The notes under the pieces were generated by a model. It made no database searches and had not been told where the DNA came from. It saw only the letters and a list, made by a program, of their open reading frames with translations. From contig CAYOQR010000009.1 in NCBI GenBank assembly GCA_964406155.1, positions 1-64,000 of the forward strand: a stretch of 64,000 bases of DNA, written 5' to 3'. The stretch's first letter is position 1. Each line of letters begins with the position of its first letter. Both the position numbers and the translations under genes were made by a program. This document shows, piece by piece, positions 44,370 to 53,593 of the stretch. The DNA comes from Dongia_B sp964406155 (lineage in GTDB: Bacteria; Pseudomonadota; Alphaproteobacteria; Dongiales; Dongiaceae).

Positions 44370-44386
44370 CTCAGTCGGTCTACTGT

Positions 44387-45427
44387 TTATTTCAGCAGGT
44401 TGTTCCAGATCTTGGCATAGACCTCGGCCACCTTCTGCGAGCAGGCGGGGACGAAGTTGTACTTGAAGCCCTGGGGCGGCGTCAGTTCCGGGGCATCGAC
44501 CATGTCCTTCGGGAAGAACTTCTGGCTGCCCTGGATGGCGTTGTCATAGCCCGAAAAAGCCGACATCAGGGCGGCGTTTTCCGGATCCATGATGAAGTTC
44601 AGGAACAGCTTCGCGTTCTCGATGTTCTTGGCATCCTTCAGGATGACCATGTTGTCCATCCAGCTCGCCACGCCTTCCTTCGGATAGCCGTATTTCAGCG
44701 AGGCGAGCTGACGCTTCGCCTTCAGGGCCGAGCCGTTGTAATCCATCGAGGCAAGGAAGTTCTTCGAGCTCAGATTCTCGATGGTGCTGTATTCCATCGC
44801 TCGCCAGTCGCCCTTGGCTTTCATCAGCATGTCGCTGATCTTCTTCAGGTCTTCCTTCTTGTCGCTGCAGGTCTTCTGGCCGAGATAGAAGCTGGCGGCA
44901 TTCATGACGTCGGCCAGTTCGGGCAGAACGTTGACTTTGCCCTTCAGTTCGGCCGGGGTGTCGAAGACGATTTTCCAGGTATCGATATCGCCCTTATAGG
45001 CATCGGTATTGACTGTGACGCCGGTGGTGCCCCAGAGCCAGGGCACGGAATAATGCCGGCCCTCGTCCCAATAGACATTGACGAATTCCGGCCGCATGTT
45101 CTTGAAATTCGGCATCTGGTTCGGCTCGATCTTCGCCAGCAGCCCTTCCTTGATCATCGACGGAACGATGAAGCTGGACGGCACGACGATGTCGTAATTC
45201 GAGCCGCCGGCCTTCACCTTGGCCAGCATCTGGTCGTTGCTGTCATAGCTGTCGACCGTGACCTTGACGTTATAGGTCTTCTCGAACTTCGCCACCATTT
45301 CCGGGCTGGTGTAATTGCCGAAGTTGTAGATATGCAAGTCGCCGTCGGCCATGGCTGCACCGGCCCCCGCACCGGCACTGGCGGCGACACCGAGGCCGGT
45401 CAGCGCGGCCCGCATGAAACGATTCAT
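44387..45427 (-). CDS. Polyamine ABC transporter substrate-binding protein (PotD/PotF type), copy 2
   Basis: A 346-residue periplasmic binding protein. The signal peptide ends about residue 26 (AAMA before DGDLHIYNFGNYTSPE). The mature part has PotD/PotF-like motifs: YDSNDQMLAKVKAGGSNYDIVVPSS, WGTTGVTVNTDAY and KIWNNLLK at the end. It is a clear paralogue of the neighbouring 45639-46667 gene, yet differs at several sites (NFGNYTSPEMV, IEPNQM, DMVDAPELTP). The two may bind different polyamines. It has its own upstream gap and terminator, so it may be expressed separately. Confidence 0.9.
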   Translation of the reverse strand: MNRFMRAALTGLGVAASAGAGAGAAMADGDLHIYNFGNYTSPEMVAKFEKTYNVKVTVDSYDSNDQMLAKVKAGGSNYDIVVPSSFIVPSMIKEGLLAKIEPNQMPNFKNMRPEFVNVYWDEGRHYSVPWLWGTTGVTVNTDAYKGDIDTWKIVFDTPAELKGKVNVLPELADVMNAASFYLGQKTCSDKKEDLKKISDMLMKAKGDWRAMEYSTIENLSSKNFLASMDYNGSALKAKRQLASLKYGYPKEGVASWMDNMVILKDAKNIENAKLFLNFIMDPENAALMSAFSGYDNAIQGSQKFFPKDMVDAPELTPPQGFKYNFVPACSQKVAEVYAKIWNNLLK

Positions 45428-45591
45428 AATGTGAATACCCCTCGTTTGATGATTGATTATTCCCCGCGCCGCCTGTGGCATCCCCCTTTGCGCGCGTCGC
45501 GGAGGCAGTTCCCTTGTTTATTCTGCGGCCGCGCCGTCGCGGCCTTTTTCCCCGACATTGTTATTCAGCAATATAGTCACATGCCATCGGC

Positions 45592-45626
45592 AAAAAGAAA
45601 GCCCGGACGTAACCGTCCGGGCTTTC
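45592..45626 (-). terminator. Rho-independent terminator of the polyamine transporter operon
   Basis: A 13-bp perfect stem (GAAAGCCCGGACG 45597-45609 with its complement 45614-45626), loop of 4, and on the minus strand a TTTCTTTTTG tail. It lies just after the stop of the first binding-protein gene. Confidence 0.9.
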
Positions 45627-45638
45627 CAAAGACATTCC

Positions 45639-46667
45639 TTACTTCAGCAGATTGTTCCAGATCTTGCCCTGAAGCTCGACGACCTTCTGCGGGCAGGCCG
45701 GCGGGAAGAACACCTTGAAGCCCTGGGGTGGGGTGATTTCCGGCGCGCCGATCATGTCCTTCGGCAGATACTTCTCGCTGCCTTTGATGCCGTTGTCGTA
45801 ACGGGCAAAGGCCGAGAGCATGGCGGCGTTCTCGGGATCCATGATGAAGTTCTGGAACAGCTTGGCGTTCTCCAGATTCTTCGCATCCTTCAGCACGACC
45901 ACGTTATCCATGAAGCTCGCCATGCCTTCCTTCGGATAGGCATATTTCGCGCTGGGCAGCTGCAGGCGGGTCCGCATGGCGGCGCCGTTCCAGTCCATCG
46001 AGGCCATGAAATTCTTGGCGGTCAGATTCTCGATGGTGCTGTATTCCATCGCCCGCCAATCCTTCTTGGCCTTCAGCAGGAGATCGTTGATCTTCTTCAG
46101 ATCTTCCTTCTTGTCGCTGCAAAGCGGGATATGCAGGTAGAAACTGGCGGCGTTGATCACGTCGGACAGCTCGGGCACGACATTGACCTTGCCCTTCAGC
46201 TCGGGCGGCGTGTCGAAAATCAGCGCCCAGGTATTGATGTCGCCCTTATAGGCATCGGTATTCACCGTGATGCCGGTGGTGCCCCATTGCCAGGGAACGG
46301 AGTAATGACGTCCCTTGTCCCAGTAGACGTCGATGAATTCAGGCCGCATGTTCTTGAAATTCGGCATCTGGTTCGGCTCGGTCTTGGCCAGCAGATCGTC
46401 CTTCACCATCTGCTCGATGACGAAGCTCGACGGCACGACGATGTCGTAGCCGGAGCCGCCGGCCTTTACCTTCGCCAGCATCTGGTCGTTGCTGTCATAA
46501 CTATCGATCGAGACCTTGACGTTGTACTGCTTCTCGAACTTGGCGATGGCGTCGGGGCTCGTATAGTTGCCCCAGTTATAGATATGCAATTCGCCATCGG
46601 CCATGGCGCTCCCGGCACCGGCGACAACGCCGAGACCGATCAGCGCGGCCTGCAACAAACGACTCAT
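45639..46667 (-). CDS. Polyamine ABC transporter substrate-binding protein (PotD/PotF type), copy 1
   Basis: A 342-residue periplasmic binding protein. The signal peptide ends about residue 23 (SAMA before DGELHIYNWGNYTSPD). Motifs include YDSNDQMLAKVKAGGSGYDIVVPSSFV, WGTTGITVNTDAYKGD, MEYSTIENL and MDPENAAMLSAFARYDNG. IYNWGNY is the putrescine/spermidine-binding start seen in PotD/PotF. AAAGGGAGGTAAGAG is a very strong ribosome-binding site, as expected for an abundant binding protein. It is the last gene of the operon ATPase-permease-permease-binding protein. Confidence 0.92.
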   Translation of the reverse strand: MSRLLQAALIGLGVVAGAGSAMADGELHIYNWGNYTSPDAIAKFEKQYNVKVSIDSYDSNDQMLAKVKAGGSGYDIVVPSSFVIEQMVKDDLLAKTEPNQMPNFKNMRPEFIDVYWDKGRHYSVPWQWGTTGITVNTDAYKGDINTWALIFDTPPELKGKVNVVPELSDVINAASFYLHIPLCSDKKEDLKKINDLLLKAKKDWRAMEYSTIENLTAKNFMASMDWNGAAMRTRLQLPSAKYAYPKEGMASFMDNVVVLKDAKNLENAKLFQNFIMDPENAAMLSAFARYDNGIKGSEKYLPKDMIGAPEITPPQGFKVFFPPACPQKVVELQGKIWNNLLK

Positions 46668-46737
46668 CTCTTACCTCCCTTTGGTTTGATGCGCGTTCAC
46701 GTTCTGTTATGTGACAGCTATCCCTGGCTGGCGCCTT

Positions 46738-47604
46738 TCACTTCTTTTTCTTGCGCGTGACCAGGAAGAACATGGTGACCAGCAACGCCGAGAGGCAGAG
46801 GAAGGCCGTCGCGACGGCATTCAGCTCCGGCGTGACGCCGCGGCGGATGGCGCCGATCATATAGAGCGGGAAAGTTTCCTCGCCGGGACCGGAGACCAGC
46901 ACGGTGATCACCACGTCATCCAGCGAGATGACGAAAGCCAGCATGGCGCCGCCGAGAATACCGGGCAGCATCATCGGGAAGGTGACACGCTTGAAGGTCT
47001 GCCACGGCGTCGCATAGAGATCGGCGGCTGCATTCTCATAGGTCAGGTCCATATCCTCCAACCGCGCTCGGATCGGCATATAGGCGAAGGGGATGCAGAA
47101 GACGATATGGGCGGTGATCAGATAGCCGAGGCCGTAAATGCCGGTGATCTGCTTGATCAGGGCGAAGAAGACCAGGGTGGCGATGCCGGTGACGATTTCC
47201 GGCACCATCAGCGGCTGGTTGATGATGGTATAGGCCAGCGTCAGGCCGCGATAGGGCTTGACCCGGGTGGTCGCCAGGGCCGCCATGGTGGCGATCGACG
47301 TCGCCACCACCGAGGCGGTGAGGGCGATGCGCAACGACAAGAAGGCGGCGTTCTGGATGGCCTCGTTATGGAAGGCCTTCACATACCAGTCGAAGGAAAA
47401 CTTGGTCCAGATCGTGATCGACGGGTTCTGGTTGAAGGAATAGGTCACCAGCAGGACGATCGGCCCGTAGAGCATCAGCAGGCAGAGGCAGGCCATGACG
47501 GCGAAGCCCGGCTGATGCTTGACGTCGAAGCGCGCCTTGCGGCTGCGAGTGGTCGCGCCGGTCTGGTTGTCGACCGGGCCGGCATTGGCAGTTGTCTCGC
47601 TCAT
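46738..47604 (-). CDS. Polyamine ABC transporter permease (PotC/PotI type)
   Basis: A 288-residue inner-membrane permease with six hydrophobic segments. The ABC docking loop is present as EDMDLTYENAAADLYATPWQTFKRVTFPMMLPGILGGAML, the EAA motif of binding-protein-dependent importers. Its start overlaps the stop of the other permease gene by 4 bp (ATGA at 47601-47604), so the two are translationally coupled. The C-terminal RKKKK tail is cytoplasmic. Confidence 0.92.
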   Translation of the reverse strand: MSETTANAGPVDNQTGATTRSRKARFDVKHQPGFAVMACLCLLMLYGPIVLLVTYSFNQNPSITIWTKFSFDWYVKAFHNEAIQNAAFLSLRIALTASVVATSIATMAALATTRVKPYRGLTLAYTIINQPLMVPEIVTGIATLVFFALIKQITGIYGLGYLITAHIVFCIPFAYMPIRARLEDMDLTYENAAADLYATPWQTFKRVTFPMMLPGILGGAMLAFVISLDDVVITVLVSGPGEETFPLYMIGAIRRGVTPELNAVATAFLCLSALLVTMFFLVTRKKKK

Positions 47605-48581
47605 CGCACCGAACTCCGCGCCACAGCCTTCTTGGCATAGATGAAGAGGGCGAGCAAAACGATGGTCATCAGGCCGAGGGCGATGGCCGAACCCTGCGGC
47701 CAGTTGCGGGCCGGTCCGAATTGCATAGCGATCAGGGTGCCGAGCATCATCTTCTTGCCGCCGCCGAGCTGGCTGGTGATGACGTAATCGCCGATCGCGG
47801 GAATGAAGACCAGGATGCAGCCGGCGATCAGGCCGGGCTTGACCAGCGGAATGATGACACGCTTCAGCACCTGGAAGCGGCTGGCATAGAGATCATAGCC
47901 GGCCTCGACCAGGCGGAAGTCGAGTTTTTCCATGCTGGCATAAAGCGGCATCACCATCAGCGGCAGATAGGCATAGGCCAGGCCGTAGCCGACCGCCCAG
48001 TTGGTGAAGAGGATCTGCAGCGGCTGGTCGATGATGCCGAGGCTCTGCAGGATGTAGTTGAGCGTGCCTTCGTCGCGCAGGATCAGCATGATCGCGAAGG
48101 TGCGGATCAGCAGATTGGTCCAGAACGGGATGGTGATCAGGAACAGCCAGTAGTTCCGGGTCTGGGGCGAGCGCGTGGCGATGAAATAGGAGGTCGGAAA
48201 GCCGACGATGAGGGCGAGAAGCGTCGTCATCCCCGCCATGAAAATCGACCGGGCATAGACCGAATAATAGGCGAAGTTCGGCGTCAGCTCGTCGGAGAAG
48301 AGATCGCGTTCATAGATGAGGTTGATCCAGGCATCGGGGGTGAAGCCCGGCACCACGCCGGCATATTCCGCCGGCTGCATCCAGGAATAGGCGAGAACCA
48401 CGGTCAGCGGCAGCAGGCCGCAGATGCCGATCACCAGCATGGCCGGGGCGAGCAGGAAAAGCCGGCTGCGGACGGCGCGGCGGTCATTGGCCCGGGCCGC
48501 CAGTTCCGGCCGGCTCGGGCCTGCATTCTGCGTGAGATCCGGGCCTGAAGCCGGCACGGTATCGCTCGATGTCGCGGCCAT
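47601..48581 (-). CDS. Polyamine ABC transporter permease (PotB/PotH type)
   Basis: A 326-residue permease. About 35 hydrophilic residues precede six transmembrane segments. The EAA loop is seen as RLVEAGYDLYASRFQVLKRVIIPLVKPGLIAGC. It pairs with the following permease to form the channel; the stop overlaps the start of that gene. It starts 6 bp after the ATPase stop, which indicates one operon. Confidence 0.92.
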   Translation of the reverse strand: MAATSSDTVPASGPDLTQNAGPSRPELAARANDRRAVRSRLFLLAPAMLVIGICGLLPLTVVLAYSWMQPAEYAGVVPGFTPDAWINLIYERDLFSDELTPNFAYYSVYARSIFMAGMTTLLALIVGFPTSYFIATRSPQTRNYWLFLITIPFWTNLLIRTFAIMLILRDEGTLNYILQSLGIIDQPLQILFTNWAVGYGLAYAYLPLMVMPLYASMEKLDFRLVEAGYDLYASRFQVLKRVIIPLVKPGLIAGCILVFIPAIGDYVITSQLGGGKKMMLGTLIAMQFGPARNWPQGSAIALGLMTIVLLALFIYAKKAVARSSVR

Positions 48582-48587
48582 GACGGC

Positions 48588-49682
48588 TCAGTCCTTCAGC
48601 ACTTGCATGGCGTCGGGCTCGACCTTGATGCCGACGACATCGCCGTTCTGCAGGACGGATTGATTGCCCCAGCGGTTCTGCATGCGCACCGTCATCTCGC
48701 CGCCGCCCTGGATTTCCAGGTGGAAGGTCGTGTCGGTGCCGAAATAGACGATGTTCTTGATCGTGCCGGTGAAGAGGCAGTCGCCATCGGCCGGCGCCAG
48801 TTCGACCCGTTCCGGCCGGATCGCCAGGGTCACCTTGCCGCCGCTTTGCGTCGTGGCCGGCAGCGGCAGCGTGATCTCGACACCGGAGCAGAGCCGCAGC
48901 CGGCCCTGATCGCCATCGCGCCCGAGAACGTCGGCCTGCGTGAAATTGGTTTCACCGATGAAATCGGCGACGAAGCGGTCGCTCGGCCGCTCATAGATTT
49001 CCGTCGGCGAGCCGACCTGCAGGATCTTGCCCTTGCTCATGACCGCGATGCGGTCCGACATGGTCAGGGCTTCTTCCTGGTCGTGGGTCACGAAAATGAA
49101 GGTAATGCCGGTTTCGAGCTGCAGGCGCTTCAATTCGATCTGCATGCCCTTGCGGAGCTTGAGATCGAGCGCGGAGAGCGGCTCGTCCAGCAACAACACT
49201 TTCGGGTGGGGGGCGAGAGCCCGGGCCAGGGCGACACGCTGCTGCTGACCGCCCGAAAGCTGGTTGGTCTTGCGGTTGCGCATCGGCTCCATCTGCACCA
49301 GCTTCAGCATCTTGCTGACCTGCTGCTCGATCTCGGCTTTCTTCTTGCCGAGCATTTCCAGGCCGAAGCCGATATTCTGCGCTACCGTCAAATGCGGAAA
49401 CAGCGCATAGGATTGGAAGACGGTATTCACTTGCCGCTTGAAGGGCGGCAGATGGGCCACCGCCTGGCCGTCCAGCATGATTTCGCCGGCGGTGGGCAGC
49501 TCGAAGCCGGCGATCATCCGCAGCAGCGTGGTCTTGCCGCAGCCGGAGGGTCCCAGCAGGGTAAAGAACTCGTTCTGTCGAATGGTGACCGAGACATTGT
49601 CCAGAGCCTGGAAGGCCTCCGAACCGCTACCGAATGTTTTAACGACATTGCGCGCTTCAATCGCTGCTGCGCCAGCCACCAT
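48588..49682 (-). CDS. Polyamine ABC transporter ATP-binding protein (PotA/PotG type)
   Basis: A 364-residue ATPase. Walker A GPSGCGKTT (44-52), Q-loop FQSYALFPHL, signature LSGGQQQR, Walker B LLLDEPLSALD, H-loop FVTHDQEEAL. The C-terminal about 120 residues form a TOBE-type regulatory domain (VKVEPDAMQVL end). It drives import through the two downstream permeases. The ATG at 49682 has AGGGGG upstream; the longer frame is unlikely. It is the first gene of the minus-strand polyamine operon, so the promoter should lie in 49690-49900, an AT-richer stretch. Confidence 0.93.
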   Translation of the reverse strand: MVAGAAAIEARNVVKTFGSGSEAFQALDNVSVTIRQNEFFTLLGPSGCGKTTLLRMIAGFELPTAGEIMLDGQAVAHLPPFKRQVNTVFQSYALFPHLTVAQNIGFGLEMLGKKKAEIEQQVSKMLKLVQMEPMRNRKTNQLSGGQQQRVALARALAPHPKVLLLDEPLSALDLKLRKGMQIELKRLQLETGITFIFVTHDQEEALTMSDRIAVMSKGKILQVGSPTEIYERPSDRFVADFIGETNFTQADVLGRDGDQGRLRLCSGVEITLPLPATTQSGGKVTLAIRPERVELAPADGDCLFTGTIKNIVYFGTDTTFHLEIQGGGEMTVRMQNRWGNQSVLQNGDVVGIKVEPDAMQVLKD

Positions 49683-49930
49683 ATGCCCCCTGTGAGCGGG
49701 AAATCCGCCTCGGCTAAGAAAATTTTTCGCAGCATATGCAACGGCATCGTTGCCGACAATAGTGAGCATCTGAAAACGACATAAAATATTTCGATCCGGG
49801 CAAATACATTTCGCGATGCCAAACGCTCAGCGACAATTTGAGCCTGTGTTCAATTTCAGCTAGTGTCGCCGCCGGCCCGGCTTTCGATGCCCGAAACTAG
49901 GAGTGCTGTCCGGAAGTTTCGCCGCAAGCC

Positions 49931-50968
49931 GTGCCGCCTCATTTCCCTGCAGCGATTGATCCCGACGTGACCCAGACCGACACCGCCTCCGCCGCAATAG
50001 CCGCCACGATCCGGGCGCGTCCGGCGGGCGCCCCGCAGGATCGACCGTTACGGGCAATCTTGTTCATGAATGGCGCGGTCTTCGTCTTCACCGTCATGGA
50101 CGCGACGGTGAAATATGTGTCGGACGCGTATCCGACCGGGCAGATCATGTTCTGCCGTAATTTCTTCGCTTTTCTGCCGATCCTGATCTTCCTGTGGCGC
50201 AGCGGCGGGATCTCGCTGCGGACGGCGCGGCTGTCGGGCCATCTGCTGCGTGGCCTGTTCGGCGTCTGTTCGATGTATCTCTATTTTCTCAGCTACAAAT
50301 TGCTGCCGCTGTCGGATGCGGTGGCGTTAAGCCTTTCCAGCCCGATCTTCATGACGGTGATGGCGATCCCGCTGCTCGGCGAGAAAGTCGGCATCCGCCG
50401 CTGGATCGCCGTGCTGGTCGGCTTCGTCGGCGTCCTCATCATGACGCGGCCGGGCTCGGGGGTGTTCCAACTCGCGGCGACCGTGCCGTTGATCGCCGCC
50501 GTCTTTTACGATCTTGCCATGGTGACGGTGCGCAAGCTGAACCAGGAACGATCGGGCACGGTGGTCTTCTATTTCACCGCTTTCGCCTGTCTCGCCGGGC
50601 TCGGCACCATTCCGATCGGCTCGCCCGATCTCGCGCATCTCGGCCTCGGCCCCTGGATCTGGCCCAACCCCCGCGACATGGCCTTGCTGGTGGTGATCGG
50701 CATCATCGGCGGCATCGGCCAGATCCTGCTGACCAATGCCTTCCGCTCGGCACCGATGGCGGTGGTGGCGCCCTTCGACTACACCGCCCTCGTTTATGCC
50801 TTCATCCTCGGCTATTTCTGGTTCAACGAAGTGCCGGACGCCTACCTGATCACCGGCGGCCTGACCGTGGTGGCCAGCGGCATCTATATCATCCACCGGG
50901 AAACCGTGACGGCGCGCCAGCGCCGCAAGGCGGCGATCACCGCATTGCCGCCGATCGGACAGCAATGA
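49931..50968 (+). CDS. EamA/DMT family transporter
   Basis: A 345-residue integral membrane protein with ten hydrophobic segments in two EamA repeats, of the drug/metabolite transporter superfamily. The repeat pattern is visible as FMNGAVFVFTVMDATVKYVSD and later PFDYTALVYAFILGYFWFNEVPD. Substrate is unknown. The GTG at 49931 gives a hydrophilic N-terminus of about 40 residues; an ATG near 50067 would remove it and leave the first TM intact, so the start is uncertain. It is divergent from the polyamine ATPase gene. Confidence 0.85.
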   Translation: MPPHFPAAIDPDVTQTDTASAAIAATIRARPAGAPQDRPLRAILFMNGAVFVFTVMDATVKYVSDAYPTGQIMFCRNFFAFLPILIFLWRSGGISLRTARLSGHLLRGLFGVCSMYLYFLSYKLLPLSDAVALSLSSPIFMTVMAIPLLGEKVGIRRWIAVLVGFVGVLIMTRPGSGVFQLAATVPLIAAVFYDLAMVTVRKLNQERSGTVVFYFTAFACLAGLGTIPIGSPDLAHLGLGPWIWPNPRDMALLVVIGIIGGIGQILLTNAFRSAPMAVVAPFDYTALVYAFILGYFWFNEVPDAYLITGGLTVVASGIYIIHRETVTARQRRKAAITALPPIGQQ

Positions 50969-51012
50969 CGCGGGCGAGCTGACCGCAGGCTGTCGGCACG
51001 CCCGCTGTCACC

Positions 51013-51074
51013 CTGACCGATTGTCACCTGACCGATTGTCACCGGATCGCCTGCCGCCAGATCGCCTGCCGGCC
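51013..51074. repeat. Two adjacent 15-bp tandem duplications
   Basis: CTGACCGATTGTCAC occurs twice (51013-51027, 51028-51042), directly followed by two 15-bp units starting GATCGCCTGCCG (51045-51059, 51060-51074). They lie between the transporter stop and the end of gshB. Confidence 0.85.
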
Positions 51075-51077
51075 GGA

Positions 51078-52019
51078 TCAACCGAGCCGCGCTTCGATGG
51101 CGTCCCAGATCTTGTCTTCCAGCACGGTGCCGTCGAAGCGGTTGACTTCCTGCAGGCCGGTCGGCGAGGTGACGTTGATCTCGGTCAGATAGTCGCCGAT
51201 GACATCGATGCCGACGAAGATCAGGCCGCGTTCCTTCAGCGCCGGACCGATCGCGGCGCAGATTTCCTGGTCGCGCTTGGTCAGCGCCACCTTCATCGCC
51301 TGGCCGCCGACATGCATGTTGGAGCGTGCCTCGCCCTGGGCCGGCACGCGGTTGATGGCGCCCACCGCCTCGCCGTCGATCAGGATGATGCGCTTGTCGC
51401 CCAGGCGCACTTCCGGCAGATAGCGCTGGACGATCACCGGTTCGCGGTAGAGCTGGGTGAACAGCTCCAGCAGCGCCGTCAGGTTTTCGTCATCGGGGCG
51501 GATATGGAAGACGCCGGCGCCGCCATTGCCGTAAAGCGGCTTGACGATGATGTCCTTGTGCTCGGCGCGGAACTCCAGGATCTCGCGCCGGTCAGAGGTG
51601 ATCAGGCTGGGCGGCATGAGATCGGGGAAGCGGGTGACGAACAGCTTCTCCGGCGCGTTGCGCACATGGACGGGATCGTTCACCACCAGGGTCTTCGGGT
51701 GGATATGCTCCAGGATATGGGTGGCGGTGATATAGGCCATGTCGAAAGGCGGATCCTGGCGCATCAGCACCACATCGACCTTGGCGAGGTCGATCACCTC
51801 CGCCGCGCCGGCGGTGAAGTGATTGCCCTTTTCGCGCCGCAGGGTCAGGGGCTTGGCCCAGGCCGTCACACGACCGTCACGGAAGGAGAGATCGCGCGGC
51901 AGGTAGTAATAGAGCTTATGTCCCCGCCGCTCGGCCGAAAGACCCATGACGAAGGTGGAATCACCGTCGATATTGATGCTCTCGATCGGGTCCATCTGAA
52001 TGGCGACAGTCAACGACAT
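51078..52019 (-). CDS. gshB: Glutathione synthetase
   Basis: A 313-residue ATP-grasp ligase joining gamma-glutamylcysteine and glycine. Motifs are AIQMDPIESINIDGDSTFVMG at the N-terminus, VVLMRQDPPFDMAYITATHILE, DIIVKPLYGNGGAGVFHI (ATP-binding loop), GDKRIILIDGEAVGAINRVPAQGEARSNMHVGG and FVGIDVIGDYLTEINVTSPTG. The length is normal. The ATG at 52019 was chosen since conserved sequence begins just after it. Confidence 0.95.
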   Translation of the reverse strand: MSLTVAIQMDPIESINIDGDSTFVMGLSAERRGHKLYYYLPRDLSFRDGRVTAWAKPLTLRREKGNHFTAGAAEVIDLAKVDVVLMRQDPPFDMAYITATHILEHIHPKTLVVNDPVHVRNAPEKLFVTRFPDLMPPSLITSDRREILEFRAEHKDIIVKPLYGNGGAGVFHIRPDDENLTALLELFTQLYREPVIVQRYLPEVRLGDKRIILIDGEAVGAINRVPAQGEARSNMHVGGQAMKVALTKRDQEICAAIGPALKERGLIFVGIDVIGDYLTEINVTSPTGLQEVNRFDGTVLEDKIWDAIEARLG

Positions 52020-52198
52020 GGCGTTCCCGGCTCCTCGACACTTTAAAAATATGCCCGCCGTCATCCGTCCGACGATGGCGGCATCCGATCAGCGGGCATA
52101 GCGGGCGGCGGGAAAGGCGTCAAGCCGCCCGGCGCGCATGAGGCGTAAGGCCGGCGGGCAGCGATCCGACCAGGCAGCGATCCCGATCAGAGGGACCG

Positions 52199-53083
52199 CT
52201 ACTGCAAAACGCGGTCGATTTCCTGCAGCAGGCGCGCCGCCTGATGGCGGTGGTTGGGGCTGCCCTCGAATGTCAGGAAGCGTTGCAGGGCGAAGCGTGC
52301 CGCCGCCAGATGGCCGAGGCGATGCTGGATCAGCCCGGCCTCGCGCCACAGCGCCGCCTGATCGGGGGCGATCCAGAGCATGCGCTCCACCACCTCGGCC
52401 GCCCGCCGCAGCTCGCCCTCCTGTACCAGGCGCAATTTGATGTTGTTCTGCAGCCGCAGCAGGATGTCGCGGTCGCTGACGGCCAGGGAATGATCCGGCT
52501 TCAGCTCGGCCTGCTCGCCGGCCATCGCCTTCAGTTTCTCGCGCAGATCGGTGATGTTGCAGGTGGCGCCCTGATCGAAGGGATCGAGGATCGCGGCGCG
52601 GTTGCCGACCCGCAGGCGGATCAGGAAATGGCCGGGAAAATTGACCCCCTCGATCTGCCAGTCCAGCGACCGCGCGGCATGGATATAGAGGATGGAAAGC
52701 GCCACCGGCAGGCCGCGCCGCCGGTCGATGACATGCATCAGATTGGCGTTCTGCAGATCGTCATAGGTGGCCTGGTCGCCGCGATAGCCATGCCGTGCCG
52801 CCAGGACGTTGCGCAGCATGTCGACCCGGACCGCCAGCACGGCGCCGGGATCGTCGTCCGGCAGATCGTCGAGCCGCGCCAACTGCCGCAGATCCTCGGC
52901 GATCACCGCGAGATGCCGGCGATAAGCCGCCGGATCGGCCGCCGGGCAATCCAGCGCAGCGAAGGCCAGGGCCGTTTCGGCGACATCGATCGGCTGTTCC
53001 GGCGCGGCGCCGATGGCGCGGAGGAAATCGCGCGGCGCAAGGCGGGCGGCGGTGTTTGCGGCGGTGTCTGCTGCCTCGGTCAT
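52199..53083 (-). CDS. SirB1 family protein (transglutaminase-like plus TPR)
   Basis: A 294-residue protein of the SirB1 family. The transglutaminase-like core has NLMHVIDRRRGLPVALSILYIHAARSLDW and NFPGHFLIRLRVGNRAAILDPFDQG; the C-terminal part is TPR-like (EVVERMLWIAPDQAALWREAGLIQHRLG). The catalytic cysteine typical of transglutaminases is not seen in the usual place, so enzymatic activity is doubtful; family members are usually described as regulators of unknown mode. The ATG at 53083 was used; a GTG at 53098 is an alternative. Confidence 0.87.
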   Translation of the reverse strand: MTEAADTAANTAARLAPRDFLRAIGAAPEQPIDVAETALAFAALDCPAADPAAYRRHLAVIAEDLRQLARLDDLPDDDPGAVLAVRVDMLRNVLAARHGYRGDQATYDDLQNANLMHVIDRRRGLPVALSILYIHAARSLDWQIEGVNFPGHFLIRLRVGNRAAILDPFDQGATCNITDLREKLKAMAGEQAELKPDHSLAVSDRDILLRLQNNIKLRLVQEGELRRAAEVVERMLWIAPDQAALWREAGLIQHRLGHLAAARFALQRFLTFEGSPNHRHQAARLLQEIDRVLQ

Positions 53084-53128
53084 GAGGTCATCGATCACGA
53101 TACCGGTTCATCATGCCGGAATCATGCC

Positions 53129-53593
53129 TCAATCGGCTGCCGGGCGCCATGCCTGCTTGATGTGATGCGGCCAGATGTGACGCCGCGCACCTCCATCTTC
53201 ACCGCCGCCGATGGCGATGACATCGAAGCGCAATTGCAGGCCGAGGCAGTCGCGGCGCTGGGCCTGGAAGGCCAAAGCGGCCCGTGTCAGCCGCGCTTGC
53301 TGGCGCGGGCTCAGCGCCGCCAGGGCGCCGGCCAGGGCCGTCCGGCTTTTCACTTCGACGATCGCCAGGATATTGCCCTTGCGGGCGACGATATCGATCT
53401 CGCCGACCGGGCTGCGCCAGTTGCGGGCGAGAATGCGGTAGCCGGCGAAGCGCAGGCGCCAGACCGCGATCGTTTCCGCCCAGCGGCCATCCGCCTGTGC
53501 TTGCTTGCCGCGCGCCTGCCTGCCGCTCGCCTGCCTGCCGCGCATCTGATGGCCGCGCCGGTGACTGATGCCGGTCTTCGGCGGTTCAGTCAT
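53129..53593 (-). CDS. YraN family protein (endonuclease-like)
   Basis: A 154-residue protein. The UPF0102/YraN core is WAETIAVWRLRFAGYRILARNWRSPVGEIDIVARKGNILAIVEVKSR, with the D/E-x-K restriction-endonuclease-like residues (EIDIVAR, VEVKSR). A linker of about 30 residues rich in Gly, Arg and Gln, coded by short repeats (QASGRQARGKQAQ), precedes it. The ATG at 53593 overlaps the rsmI stop (ATGACTGA), so the two are coupled, the usual neighbourhood in proteobacteria. Precise function is unknown. Confidence 0.88.
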   Translation of the reverse strand: MTEPPKTGISHRRGHQMRGRQASGRQARGKQAQADGRWAETIAVWRLRFAGYRILARNWRSPVGEIDIVARKGNILAIVEVKSRTALAGALAALSPRQQARLTRAALAFQAQRRDCLGLQLRFDVIAIGGGEDGGARRHIWPHHIKQAWRPAAD

